64,000 bases of DNA. Source: Oegoconia quadripuncta (taxonomy: Eukaryota > Arthropoda > Insecta > Lepidoptera > Autostichidae). The notes beneath the pieces were generated by a model. It made no database searches. It worked only from the letters and a program-made list of their open reading frames with translations, and was not told where the DNA came from. The translations under genes and the position numbers were made by a program. The DNA lies in contig OX438755.1 in the NCBI GenBank assembly GCA_949316235.1, positions 18,552,151 through 18,616,150 on the forward strand, written 5' to 3'. Below are positions 11,244 to 21,219 of the stretch, piece by piece. Within the stretch, counting starts at the first letter, position 1. Every line of letters begins with the position of its first letter.

Positions 11244-11405
11244 CTCCCTTCCGACGTCAGTCTTTCCTGAATCCTATAACCTTGGGAACTTGAAGAGCAG
11301 AGTGAATAGGCATCTATTAAGATCGTGTGCTTCATCTTCGACCACATTGTCACTTTCCATCAGGTGCGATTGTGATCAAACGCGTTCCCAGATAAGCATA
11401 AAAAA
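11244..11405 (+). mobile_element. LINE-F 3' end joined to SINE-A
   Basis: It continues from the SINE-A body without any flanking DNA. CTCCCTTCC, TTCCTGAATCCTATAACCTT and CACTTTCCATCAGG are LINE-F blocks, and it ends in a short A run. The unit 10972-11405 looks like one chimeric retrotransposition product. Confidence 0.75.
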
Positions 11406-11419
11406 GACTGAAAAGTAAA

Positions 11420-12755
11420 ATAGAAATTAAAAAAGATTTTACTCCACTTCACCAATCGGTCGTCTATGTTCGTCTGTATGTATTTTAAGTATGTTCACTT
11501 ATATACATTTGCCAACCAATTATGATGATTATTTCTTTGTCTGATAGAGTATATCACCAGAGTGATCCTATATAAATTTGGTTAAGATTGATGACTCCGG
11601 AGATAGAGAGGTTGTTTTGCCAATTTTGGCGATGCAATTATCATCAAGAATAATCCCATGCACGCCTATTTTCGGAAAACACACACTAATTAATTACATT
11701 CTTCACCGCAAAAACAAACCTCTAGAAAAATTCCATGAATACGTATCGCAATATCCACAAGGAGAAAATACATCCGTATTTTCCACTAAAAATCTAATTT
11801 ATGGTGAGCAATAAAATTGTGTGCATCATTTACCACGTGGATTGTTTTAGTGTCCTGTTTGTCGGATTCCTCTGAATGTAACTCGTGCGAGTCTTGAAAG
11901 GTCGGCTTTATTGGACAGAAACAGACAGTTTTAGAATGTTATTGTGTATAAAATTTGGAGACTTATGCAAAGGAGCATTTATTGGCTTTATCCTGCACGA
12001 GGAACCTATTCGCGTAATGTTTAGAATATTTGTTACTGTTAGCTGCTCTAAAATACGATGGAGATAATTTTTTTATACAATTTCGTTCATTTGTAAATAA
12101 AAAACCTGTCTGGTAGAGTCTCAGACTAAGCTAAATAGAAGAAAAATTTACAAATGTCGTGTGACAGACACTTCGAGTACATTGAAAATGAATCTGCCAA
12201 ATTAACAGATATTTTTTAACATATTAGTTATATTTATTCATCAAATAAATTATAAAATAAGTAGGCAGTTATAGTACAAATTATTAATCGAAGTCAAAAT
12301 TACATTATTTTACGAGTTAAGATACAGTCGCAGTACAGACTAGTGCGCTTACGTCGCCATTAGTAATATAATTTTTTTTGCTGACGCGCTCTCCGCGCGT
12401 TAACACCGTGTCACAAAGGTACAACTTCTGAATAATCCATCAGTGTAGCACCTCCAATTTTTTTTAAGTATAGCCCAATTCTTATTTCGTTTTCGAGATA
12501 TGAATTTTATCTGACCTTTTTTCCAATTGCAAAAAAGTTTTGTTTATTTTTTTTTTAATTTTGTTGCCCTCTTTGATACGCGTCTTTTAACATCCCAATC
12601 AGCATCGTCGTCCCAAAATCCATGACATCGCCGACATCAGGGCGATATCGCACTTTCTCTGAAAATCGGGCCTATATCGAGGCGACGAAAAAACATATTC
12701 AAGTTAAAACTCGAGGAGTTGGTGCTGAAGATTTTTAGACCTAACAAAGGTATAA
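11420..12755. other. Unassigned sequence
   Basis: No repeat family was recognised. Two open frames (78 codons at 11578, 60 codons at 11885) show no known motif or biased codon use that I can judge. Confidence 0.3.
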
Positions 12756-12986
12756 TTTTTTTTATGCCCTTGACCTCAATCTCACCTGATGTTAAGTGAA
12801 GATGAGGCCGAAGGTGGAAGCGTACTGACCCGTAAATCTCACCTTATCTGGGGAACTGGCTATATAATTTCTGACAATCGTAACACAACAATGCTATTAG
12901 CAATCTTATATAGGATGGTGGTAGTTAGCCAAGGGGACATTTAAAATTCGAAACCCAATGTTGCTCACATTGAGCCATGGAGGCGG
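12756..12986 (-). mobile_element. SINE-A copy with internal deletion
   Basis: Tail, body and the extreme 5' head are present. The part of the head carrying the B-box has been lost between about 12938 and 12952. Confidence 0.8.
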
Positions 12987-12989
12987 TAC

Positions 12990-13530
12990 TTAGATCTTAA
13001 TTTTACTTAGACTATTAGGTATGCTAACAAACTATGAAAACAGTCTGTTTCTATTGATTTACTTGAACTAAAGAAGATTGGCAGGCGACCATGTATTTTC
13101 AGTACCGCATAAAAACTCTGCGTTTCTCTAAGTCAAAACTTGGATCTTATTGCTTTGATTAAGTAAAAAGTGTAATCTTAACGTATGCCTAGAAGTTGGG
13201 AAATATAGTTAAAAATATAATTAAATTACTTAACCTCAAAACACTCCACCTCGAAGCTAATACAAATATCAAGCAAATAAGTAGGTAGATGTAGGTTATA
13301 TAATTTACTTGTAGGTACCTAATTCTACTTATTTTCTGGTAGGTTTTTCATTTTACGTCCCAAATATCTCAGTATTAAAGGGAAAATCAATGATCTTAGC
13401 AATACTGACTCATAGCATTGAAACGTGATAGTTATGGGTCTCATAAGGAAGCTTAGGGTCACATAAAGTGTTACAAATAGAGCGATGATCGGCGTTTCAC
13501 TACGTGATCGCATGGCAACACTGTCTGCCC
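12990..13530. other. Unassigned sequence
   Basis: Contains a 62-codon minus-strand frame ending at 13325 with a hydrophobic middle but no recognised family. A GGCAACACTG element at about 13513 is a motif often seen near insect gene starts, but alone it is not evidence of one. Confidence 0.25.
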
Positions 13531-13534
13531 AATC

Positions 13535-13605
13535 CTTTTTTTTTTAGTTTATTCTCCAATAATGTTGGAAGGCAAAGGGATCAAAGTCCATTCTGCCCAA
13601 TCTAT
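13535..13605 (-). mobile_element. LINE-K 3' end fragment
   Basis: On the minus strand it carries TTGATCCCTTTGCCTT and GAGAATAAACTAAAAAAAAA. A second copy lies at 42497-42567. Confidence 0.5.
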
Positions 13606-14209
13606 TTTGAAAAAAACGACGAATCTTATTATTATTAAAAATAGATATAATTGCTGTAAATTGTTACAATGGAAACACTGACATTCTGACAGTTGTATGC
13701 GTTTTGTTTTTGCAAGCATTGTGCATTATACTCTCTAAGTCGCTCTATAAAATATCTCCAATGTATTTTCTTAATTATTTATTACCTCCATGTGCTATAA
13801 GGATATTTTAACTTGGTAAATACCTATATAAGAATGATCTATAAATTGAATACAGCCCGATTACGAAACGTTACCGTTTTCCCCGATTTCATAGGGTACC
13901 CCAACTGCCAATCTTCTTTCCCCTCCAATCTGTTCATGGCACTAGTCGCAATAGTTAATTCAAGTACTAATTAAAATGCGACAAGAAAATCGGTGACACT
14001 AGTAACTTTAGCTGGGAATTAGAAATACCAATTCCGTCATCGCATTGCCTTGTGAATGGCAGGTACGTGCCCAACATCTTTTTCAATTTGAAATAAAAAA
14101 TAACATAGGGTATCGTAAAGGAAATGGAGATCGTAAAACGACGCGCACGTGGGTGCTATTCCTTATATTTTGATGTAGTACCTAAGGAATTCGAGTGTAA
14201 ATCATAGTT

Positions 14210-14416
14210 GCGAAGTTCATTACTGCGATGTACGTTACTGCGAAAGTTTATTATTGCAAAATACGTTGTCGCGAAAGTTCTTTACTGCGATATGCGTTGT
14301 ACGTTACTGCGGAAGTTCACCATTGCGACGTACGTTTTCGCGAAAGTTCTTTACTGCGATGTACGTTACTGCGAAAGTTTACCATTGCGAAGTACGTTAT
14401 AGCGTTAGTTTTATCG
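14210..14416. repeat. 31-bp tandem repeat (about 6.5 units)
   Basis: The unit starts GCGAAAGTT and contains TTACTGCGATGTACGTTAC. One unit is expanded to 38 bp by an internal duplication. Because the unit is not a multiple of three and is stop-poor, overlapping frames stay open; these are a by-product, not genes. Confidence 0.85.
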
Positions 14417-14591
14417 AAATATTTGAAAAAAGAATATATTATTCCCAGGACAGGAAGAATTTTTAAAGATGTGTCGTTGGGCTCATTTGAGACCTCCGGT
14501 GAAAAAAGAGCTGGCAGCGAGCAGCTAATTAACACACCATTCTTCTTTTCTTCCTCTTTTTAAATGCAGGTAATTCAACGGGATAAGTTAC

Positions 14592-14685
14592 AATACAATA
14601 CCTACAATACAAAATACGCTTTATTGCACAACATAAAAGAAAATACAGTTTCAGAAAAGTGGTAAGTATAGAATGTACAATTAAT
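14592..14685 (-). mobile_element. LINE-E-type 3' end
   Basis: Minus-strand sequence with TTTCTGAAACTGTATTTTC, then GTGCAATAAAGCGTATTTTG and a degenerate ATTGT tail. It matches the 3' part of the copy at 37845-38003. Confidence 0.6.
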
Positions 14686-14857
14686 TAAGTTTGTCTTATG
14701 GGCTCCTGCATTATACTGATCTGGAAATCATGGAGAGAAACGTGATGTGAGGTTAGAGCCTCTTAAACCCGTAGCGATATTATCTCTTCAACAAATTTCC
14801 ATATTTGGCAGTACATATAGGCTGACTTTTTTCACGCATGAAAGATCCGAACTAATT

Positions 14858-14994
14858 ATAAATGCCAAAGTTTGTGTGTGTGTATGTATGTGTTTGTTAC
14901 CTTTTCACGCCTAATCCGTCCAGATTTGGATGAAATTTGATTGTTAGACAGACATGTAGACGGACCTGGATTAACATATAGGCTAATAATAGGC
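14858..14994 (+). mobile_element. Helitron-like repeat fragment
   Basis: The start TTATAAATGCCAAAGTTTGT and the block GATTTGGATGAAATTTG define a family with copies at 23575, 27838, 29356 and 52089. The hairpin 3' end seen in the two longest copies is absent here. Confidence 0.45.
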
Positions 14995-15013
14995 AATAAA
15001 TATTAAAAAAAAA

Positions 15014-15118
15014 TTGTTAGCCATTGGAAAGTCGTCCATACTTTCTTTGGTGGCAGCAACTACTCTGCAGGGGGGACTGAAAATCAGCAACTCTGCTGAG
15101 TCCCTACCCATTACTGAC
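15014..15118 (+). repeat. Repeat family P, 3' part
   Basis: It shares about 100 bp with 53160-53262, including GTTAGCCATTGGAAAGTCG and TTTGGTGGCAGCAACTACTC. The biochemical nature of the family is not clear. Confidence 0.6.
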
Positions 15119-15492
15119 GGTGTCAAACATAGCTTAACTTCGATAATCGAAAACGAAAAGCGAATGCGAGTGTACGAGAGTTTTCTTACATTAAGGAGCA
15201 TTAAAAGTGTATAATCGCCAAGAGCGATAAGATACTGGAGTAGATAGATCGTGTCAAGCAGACAGATGAAAAACGATCCAATAAGTCAAGTCTCCTGTAA
15301 CCTTTTCTAGAAAATAAAACCCTCGAACCAAACTGGACGAAACATTGGGAAACAAAATAAAAATCCAACATTTCTTTTACAAACTCCTTAGAATTCAACT
15401 GAGGTCGGGCATAAAGAAGAAATTTTTACTTTTACTGCCCCAACACAACGCCAAGAGCGTTGTGCTAGTATACCAGATGGCAGTAATGTAAC

Positions 15493-15612
15493 TTCACCCA
15501 CAAGGTGGACGGAAGACTTGACGAAAGTGGCGGAGTTGCTGAATACGGGCCGCTTCCAAGTGGTCGCTTTGGAAATCTATGGTGGATATATTTGGTCAGC
15601 AGTGGACACATG
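15493..15612 (+). pseudogene. RTE-type LINE ORF2 C-terminal remnant
   Basis: The frame reads PTRWTEDLTKVAELLNTGRF, matching the C-terminal end of RTE-clade ORF2, then shifts. The underlying end of the frame (TATTTGGTCAGCAGTGGAC) corresponds to the YVQQWT end seen intact at 49393-49505. Confidence 0.6.
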
Positions 15613-16058
15613 CCTCCTAACAAATATTACTTCACACGTTCTTCAAAACATATCTCCCACGCGCAAAGCTGCTGGTGTGTCATCTCTCATAGTACTTAAA
15701 GAAATTAATATATTAACAGTAGCATCGTAATATGTTTACGAAAACTTAATGTATGTAAGAAAAAATCTAGAATTAGAATTTTAATATTAAGATGTCATGC
15801 TTAAGAATGTCAGCCAAGGCATGGAACTCCCTTCCGGCGTTAGTCTTTCCTGAATCCTACAACCTTTGGATCTTCAAGAGCAGGGTGAATAGGCATCTAC
15901 TGAGATCGCGTGCTTCATCTTCGGCCACATCGTCACTTCCCATCAGATGAGATTGTGGTCAAATGCGTATCCAGTTGACCATAAAAAAAAGATAAAAAAT
16001 GTGACGTTTTCAAGTGATAGTTTTCATCCTACGAAATAAATATTTTTTGATTTGACTC
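15613..16058 (+). mobile_element. LINE-R fragment interrupted by LINE-F
   Basis: The left part encodes KEINILTVAS and YVYENLMYVRKN, split by a TAA; these match the LINE-R frame at 24142-24426. It stops at 15793. The tail resumes at 15994 with ATGTGACGTTTTCAAGTGAT and the AATAAATATTTTTTGATTTG end. The interruption is the LINE-F copy at 15794-15993. Confidence 0.7.
15794..15993 (+). mobile_element. LINE-F 3' end nested in LINE-R
   Basis: Encodes AKAWNSLPALVFPES-type sequence, followed by the LINE-F 3' region and poly-A. AAGAT borders it on both sides, a plausible 5-bp target duplication. Confidence 0.75.
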
Positions 16059-16425
16059 ATATTGCTAACATTACAACGACATAATATGTCTCAACGCACT
16101 GCTATCACTATGCTGTGTTGCATTTAATTTGATTCAGGGTCAATACGATAATAGAACAATATTCACGTTCAAAGTTGTTTTTTAAATTATCAGAATTTCA
16201 AAAGTATGAGGCGAGTCTCTCACAGCTCCCTGAATCGACTCCACTCTATTGGACTCGACTGGAGTACTGTGCCATTGGGATTCTTGCGCCCCTTCTTTTC
16301 CCACAGATTATTTCCCTTGCGAAGCGGTAGTAGCTTGGACATACTAACTGACCGATAAGTGCAATAAGCTCTATTATTATTCCCAATGACTTAAATTGAA
16401 TTTCAACAAACGATATCATGTTTAA

Positions 16426-16733
16426 CCGCCTCCGTAACTCAATGTAAACAACATAGGGTTTACGAACCGGAGGTTGCGGGTTCGATTCCCAGCGGGGTAC
16501 ATGTTTAGTACTCGGTTTGGTTGGTGGTAGGGCATTTAAATGTCCGCCTAGTTAGCTACCACCGTCTTATCTAAGTCTGCCGCCAAATAGCAATATTAAT
16601 AGCATTGTTGTGGTCCGGTTATCAGATATAATGTAGCCAATCTCCCAAATAAAATGGAGTTTCTGGGTTCCACCTTCCACCTTCGGCCTAATCTTCACTT
16701 ATGCGACACTGTGATGGAGGTCAAGTGAAAAAA
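16426..16733 (+). mobile_element. SINE-A copy, diverged
   Basis: Head with A- and B-box-like sequences, complete body and an altered tail ending in a short A run. Many scattered substitutions suggest an old insertion. Confidence 0.8.
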
Positions 16734-16739
16734 TGAATC

Positions 16740-17330
16740 TTGTGTTGAATGCTTGAAGTTTAAATTTTCATAAAATTTGGTTCACAAAAAGTTACTTGTG
16801 GTTTTACTGCTTATCTAGTAGTCTACTGCGACGTTGTTTGCTACAAATGGGGCCGAATCGGTAACAATTTAAACGCTTTCAATGCGCGGGTGATTTTTAT
16901 ATCGTTGATTTGTACATTGATATTTCGTTGGAGTACAATTTGAATGGAGCTGTTAAAGAAATTTAAGCTCTAATAGACTGAACGATTTATATGGACATTG
17001 ATGGCTCAAAAAAATTCATACATAATATTGGTCATTTATGATCAACATCAGATGCTGTCTTGTAAGCCAAAGTTACCATGACAAGTCAAAATCTATAAAA
17101 CAGGTAGGTAAACTGCTAAACTGAGTAACTACCAGGTTACCAGAAGATTGAATAAACAATCTGTAAGAGCGAAATGAAAACCACTAAAAGCAGTTAAATT
17201 AATTCAAAACGTTTCGCTTCCTAAGAAAACTGTTTTATTTTAAGTTATAAGGCATCGATACAATAAAACATTGTACTATGAAATTATCGGCAAAATGTGT
17301 TCGATACAATGAAAATCGCACAAACGACTT
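16740..17330. other. Unassigned AT-rich sequence
   Basis: No repeat family or coding signal was recognised. Confidence 0.3.
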
Positions 17331-17332
17331 TT

Positions 17333-17410
17333 TTTTCTTCTTTTTTTTTATCCACAACAGGTTAGCACTTGACCTCAATCACACCTGATGTTAAGTGAAG
17401 ATGAATATTC
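17333..17410 (-). mobile_element. SINE-A tail fragment
   Basis: Only poly-T, the CACAACAGG region and ACACCTGATGTTAAGTGAAG are present; the body is missing. Confidence 0.6.
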
Positions 17411-17534
17411 GCACACAAATAGGGAACCCAAAAATACTCATATGTTCTTGACGCTGATTTAGGTTTAAGAATACACCGGTAAACTAGTCCTGATTGACCG
17501 CCTGTTTTAGTAGTCTATGGACTCAGTGGTCGAT

Positions 17535-17775
17535 GCCTCAATCATACTTGATGTTAAGTGAAGTCGAGAGCGAAGGTGGAAGAGTACTTATCCAGAATCG
17601 CTAGTTTAAACGATAAAGCGTATTTGATTGATTGATTGATTGATTGATTGAACGATCCCATGGACATTGCAGCTTGGCGGTAGCTTAGGTATGATTGTAG
17701 ATAGTAGCTGGCTAGGCAGACATTTAAAAATGCCCAATCATCAGCACTAAATAGGTATCCCGCTGTGAATACATC
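17535..17775 (-). mobile_element. SINE-A remnant split by a LINE tail
   Basis: Diverged SINE-A sequence on both sides of a short insertion (about 17603-17653). The insertion reads ATAAAGCGTATTTGATTGAT followed by further TTGAT units, the 3' end of a retrotransposon on the plus strand. Confidence 0.55.
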
Positions 17776-17912
17776 TACTACACTTGTCATAGTTATTCTA
17801 TAATAACTATGATTTTATATGTATACTTATTTAAACTTAAAGCAATAGGTTATATAATATCAGAATACTGTCAGTGCATACAGCAGAAACCGTGAGAATA
17901 ATGAACACTTAC

Positions 17913-18014
17913 CTATTGCCTGTTATCAGACTTCTAGAAGTGGCGGGCCCGACCCACCGGTGGGCCCGCACGGGCCTCCTTCCGCGAACCTTTTCTAGCT
18001 GGTGATGACAGCGC
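17913..18014 (-). other. Candidate spliced exon (102 bp)
   Basis: On the minus strand a pyrimidine-rich TTGTTTTTCTCAATTCCAG immediately precedes the segment, and AG|GTAAGT ends it: a strong acceptor and a near-ideal donor. The segment is much richer in GC than its surroundings. One of three frames is open throughout (33 codons, Arg-rich, starting RCHHQLEKVRGRR); the other two contain stops. There is no ATG, so it may be an internal coding exon, a 5' UTR exon or part of a non-coding RNA. It matches none of the window's repeat families. Splicing is inferred, not shown. Confidence 0.35.
17943..17969. repeat. GC palindromes inside the candidate exon
   Basis: GCGGGCCC pairs with GGGCCCGC, overlapping a perfect 12-bp palindrome CCCACCGGTGGG. 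Such GC-rich symmetry is exceptional in this AT-rich window. Confidence 0.7.
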
Positions 18015-18080
18015 CTGGAATTGAGAAAAACAACAGATTATTTTTTATAAGTAATAGGTAAAGATAGACGACATAAAAAA

Positions 18081-18344
18081 GACGACCTTGGTGTAGTGGT
18101 TAGAAACACTGCTGCTATACCAAAAGGTCGCGGGTTCGAATCCCGCTAGGGGCATATGTTTGTATGATGAATACAGATATGTGTTCCCGAGTTATGGATG
18201 TTTTTCATTTATAGTATTTATTTACAAAAAAAAACAATGTATTTGTGTAGTTTATCAACCATCTGGTATCTATAATACAAGCCTAGTTGCTTAGTGTGGA
18301 ACCAGATGGCTCTGTGTGTATGTGCAAAGATATTTATTTATTTA
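18081..18344 (+). mobile_element. SINE-B copy, full length
   Basis: Complete head (GTGTAGTGGTTAG and GGTTCGAATCCCGC), body, TGTGTGTATGTGCAAAG end and a TATTTA tail. It sits in the proposed intron between the two candidate minus-strand exons. Confidence 0.85.
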
Positions 18345-18428
18345 AACGAAATTAGGCTAATGATATTTATAGGCATTGTTTGATCAATTCTTTCGTCTGA
18401 ATTGACTTAGGTAAAGGTACCTACTTAC

Positions 18429-18476
18429 TTTCCAGATCAAATGTCGGGGCTCACGCGTGGTTCGCACTTCGCAAGT
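18429..18476 (-). other. Candidate first exon (48 bp)
   Basis: Minus-strand sequence from a possible initiator (TCACTT, A at 18476) to GGAAA|GTAAGT, a good donor. There is no ATG, so it would be a leader exon. It pairs naturally with the acceptor of the 17913-18014 segment, giving an intron of about 410 bp that contains a SINE-B. Confidence 0.3.
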
Positions 18477-18503
18477 GAGAGAACGCCACTTCACGCATGC
18501 GCC

Positions 18504-18510
18504 CCTTATA
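18504..18510 (-). promoter_or_regulatory. Candidate TATA box
   Basis: TATAAGG on the minus strand lies 34 bases upstream of the A of a TCACTT initiator-like sequence, in a GC-rich patch. The spacing is slightly longer than the usual 30-31. Suggestive only. Confidence 0.3.
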
Positions 18511-18519
18511 CGCGCACTA

Positions 18520-19390
18520 TGCAATTGTTAAAAATGTCAAATGCAAATTTTTAAGACATGTTTGTATACTATGTACGTGCTGTAATAATTATTGAAAGCG
18601 GAAGATAAAGGCCTATTTAGAGCACAGATCCTAGCAGAGAGCGGCTAGAGCGTTAGAAGAGGTCTAAGGAACGGAGGTGAATGGTGCTTTTGCTTATTTT
18701 TAATCAGATCGAAAGGTTTAGCATATCACAATCGTATTGTGATAGCTTTTTACTGTACCTGAAGACTGAATACTATAATCATCTATCGTTTAATACAGTC
18801 CTAAAAAAATTACAGTGACTATATTAATGCGAAAGTTTGTCCATCTGTCAAACTTTGACGTCCAAATTGCTGAACTCATAGATTTGAAAGGTGGCTGAAA
18901 GATAGTCTCGGGCATAAGCTACTTTTGAACCGTGAAGGAGGAGGTCTATTTCTGAGGATAGAGTTTTCAGTGCTCTACAATTATTTTTGTTCCGTTCTCC
19001 CAAGCTGTGCACTGTTTTCGAAAATATATCGGTAATCAATAAAAAACAGCAAAAAAAAAAATTTCACGGGTAAATTTTACATTGAATATTCTGGAGCAAA
19101 GCAAGTCCTATAGTGGCTAAGTTACTGAGTATTTTAAACTATGTTTACAAGCTTTCCCCAACTCTACATTCAAGGGGCAGAATACATTGCATAAGTTAGT
19201 TGCAAATCTCTCTCCAACAAGTGACAGAATAAAAACAATTCACTCGTCAACCAGCTCACAACCTGTAGAGTGCGGAAGACAAACGGAGTGAATTGCATAT
19301 AAGTTGTGACAAATATACGGATAAGTCAGATGGTGTGTGGTTTAAATTCTAAGAGTACCAAGATAGAAATAACGTTCGTTTTAGCACAAT
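18520..19390. other. Unassigned sequence
   Basis: No repeat family beyond a short TAATGCGAAAGTTTGTCC stretch near 18825 that resembles the start of the Helitron-like family. No coding signal. Confidence 0.3.
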
Positions 19391-19394
19391 TTTT

Positions 19395-19548
19395 AAGTCT
19401 GCCTAAGTAAGTCTGCCTAAGTAAGTCTACCTAAGTAATTCTGCCTAAGTAAGTCTGCCTAAGTAAGTCTGCCTAAGTAGGTCTGACTAAGTAAGTCTGC
19501 CTAAGTAAGTCTGCCTAAGTAAGTCTGCCTAAGTATGTCTGCCTAAAT
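19395..19548. repeat. 14-bp tandem repeat, 11 units
   Basis: The unit AAGTCTGCCTAAGT is repeated 11 times head to tail with few substitutions. There are no spacers, so it is a minisatellite and not a CRISPR array. Confidence 0.95.
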
Positions 19549-19561
19549 AAGGCGGAACTTA

Positions 19562-19695
19562 TAAAATATTCGACTACCAAGCAAACCGAATACTAAACAT
19601 ATGCCCCGCTGGAGATCAAACCCGCTACCTCCGACATTTTTAGTATTATAACCATTCGTAAGTCCTATGTAGTTTCCGTTGAGCCACAGAGGCGG
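19562..19695 (-). mobile_element. SINE-A 5' fragment
   Basis: Head and start of the body only. An insertion of about 25 bp lies within the head near 19636-19665. The 3' half is missing; the fragment abuts the 14-bp satellite. Confidence 0.65.
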
Positions 19696-20083
19696 TTAAC
19701 ATGACCCTATGGCAGTCGGGTAAAAACGCGCTTAAAACTAAAAAAAGCCTTTTTTCTCTTAATGGATACGCGTTACGATGGTAAACGTAACTGCCTGCTC
19801 CTAATACTTGTGCCACATTTCTAACTGGCTGTACGCCAGCCGCCATAGCCTGCCGAAGTGAAGATAGACGCGAAATAACAAAGTAAACTATTCATGACCT
19901 ACGTACGTGTATGCAGAGGGGCATAGCGCCTTGGCGCGTATAGAATGTGCTCATACATGCATAAGATGATAATAAATTGAAGTATATATTACAGTACGGT
20001 TACAGTCCTCAGGGTCCCGGTAGGTATACGGAGATCACGTACCTATAGTGTTGTCACATAATGTCACGAGCTTTATCCCCAAA

Positions 20084-20203
20084 CATAAATAAAATAAATA
20101 AATATACTTGGATACACTCACAACGCCATCTAGTTTTACTAAGCAATGGATTGTTCAATGGATACCAGATGGTTGATATATAGTAAACATTTTTTTTTTA
20201 TAG
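20084..20203 (-). mobile_element. SINE-B 3' half
   Basis: AAATA-type tail, ACAACGCCATCTAGTTTTAC and GATACCAGATGGTTGATAT are recognisable; the tRNA-like head is absent. Confidence 0.6.
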
Positions 20204-20244
20204 AATAATAATAATAATAATAATATAATTATAATATACTTTGG

Positions 20245-20425
20245 ACCCGTGGTCTTCTGACATGAAACATTTTGTAAAGGATTTATCCGTTAGACTGGTC
20301 CATGCCTCTGGAGATGTGAGAGCTGGTACTTTGCTCAGCAGCTGAGCTTATGCATTCAGCGGGGCAATAGCGCTAGCGTACTAGGTACTATGCCTCACGG
20401 AAGCGAGTTGGACGGCATATTTTTC
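20245..20425 (+). pseudogene. Retroelement ORF C-terminal remnant
   Basis: Translation gives DMKHFVKDLSVRLVHASGDV, and in another frame GNSASVLGTMPHGSELDGIF, ending with a stop. I recognise this pattern from insect non-LTR polyproteins, where the two parts are continuous; here a frameshift and a stop separate them. The clade is uncertain. Confidence 0.45.
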
Positions 20426-20514
20426 TATAAGATGTAGGTATTTTTAATTGTGTTTTATAAATTTGTTGTTTCATGTACATACTTAATTTAAATATAGCGG
20501 TTATACGGTACGGT

Positions 20515-20721
20515 ATAATAAACGGTTGCGGGTTCGAATCCCGCGACGGGTAAATGTTTGTATGATGAATACGAACATTTAATCCCGAGTCTTGGATGTT
20601 TATATAAATATTTATGTATGTTTATCCGTTATCTAGTATCCATAGCACAAGCTTTGCTTAGTTTGGGACTAGATGATTGGTGTAAGTGTCCGAAATATTT
20701 ATTTATTTATTTATTTATATA
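20515..20721 (+). mobile_element. SINE-B-related subfamily (B')
   Basis: B-box GGTTCGAATCCCGC, then a body related to SINE-B (TGTTTGTATGATGAATACGA) but with a shorter, different 3' half (GTAAGTGTCCGAAATATTT) and a TATT tail. A second member is at 28905-29060. Confidence 0.65.
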
Positions 20722-20798
20722 ATTATTTTTTTGTAAATAAATACATATATAAATGAAAAATATCCATAACTCGAATAATAATAACAAATAATAATAAA

Positions 20799-21100
20799 TA
20801 AACATCCTTAGACATACACACAGCGCCATCTAGTTCTACAGTAAGCAACTATAGGCTTGTGTTGTGGATACCAGATGGTTGATATACTACATAAATACTT
20901 TTATTTTTGTAAATACCTAAATACATATTACAAAAATAAAACCCGAGTTATGGATGTTTTTCATTTATAATACCTAAATACATATATAAATGAAAAACAT
21001 CCATAACTCGGGTACACATGTCCGTATTCATCACACAAATATATGCCTCTAGCGTGATTCGAACCCGAAATCTTTTGGTATAGCGGTCAGAGTTGGTAAT
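20799..21100 (-). mobile_element. SINE-B copy with internal inverted duplication
   Basis: Tail to head on the minus strand; the head is truncated before the A-box. A 29-bp arm (20941-20969) and its exact reverse complement (20985-21013) surround a 15-bp spacer, so part of the body is present twice in opposite directions. Confidence 0.75.
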
Positions 21101-21103
21101 TGT

Positions 21104-21211
21104 GTGTTGGAGTTTCCGGGTCAGCACGCTTCCACCTTCGACCTCATATTCACTTAATATCAGGTGTGATTGAGGTCAAAGGTCAAACACCAACCCGTTG
21201 TGCAAAAAAAA
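21104..21211 (+). mobile_element. SINE-A 3' fragment
   Basis: Begins in the GGGTTTCC-type block and ends with CAACCCGTTGTGC and poly-A. It directly abuts the truncated head of the previous SINE-B in the opposite orientation. Confidence 0.7.
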
Positions 21212-21219
21212 AACATCTC

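Noticed and set aside
11578..12067. Two adjacent plus-strand frames (78 and 60 codons) as small genes
   Set aside because: No motif, no upstream promoter signal and no similarity I recognise; their length is within chance for this composition.
13325..13513. 62-codon minus-strand frame near a GGCAACACTG motif as a small membrane protein gene
   Set aside because: The hydrophobic stretch is typical of AT-rich chance frames and the motif alone does not define a promoter.
14228..14563. 111-codon frame
   Set aside because: It is generated by the 31-bp satellite and continues by chance; neighbouring frames are equally open.
19395..19548. CRISPR-like array
   Set aside because: Repeats are contiguous 14-bp units with no spacers, and the DNA is eukaryotic.
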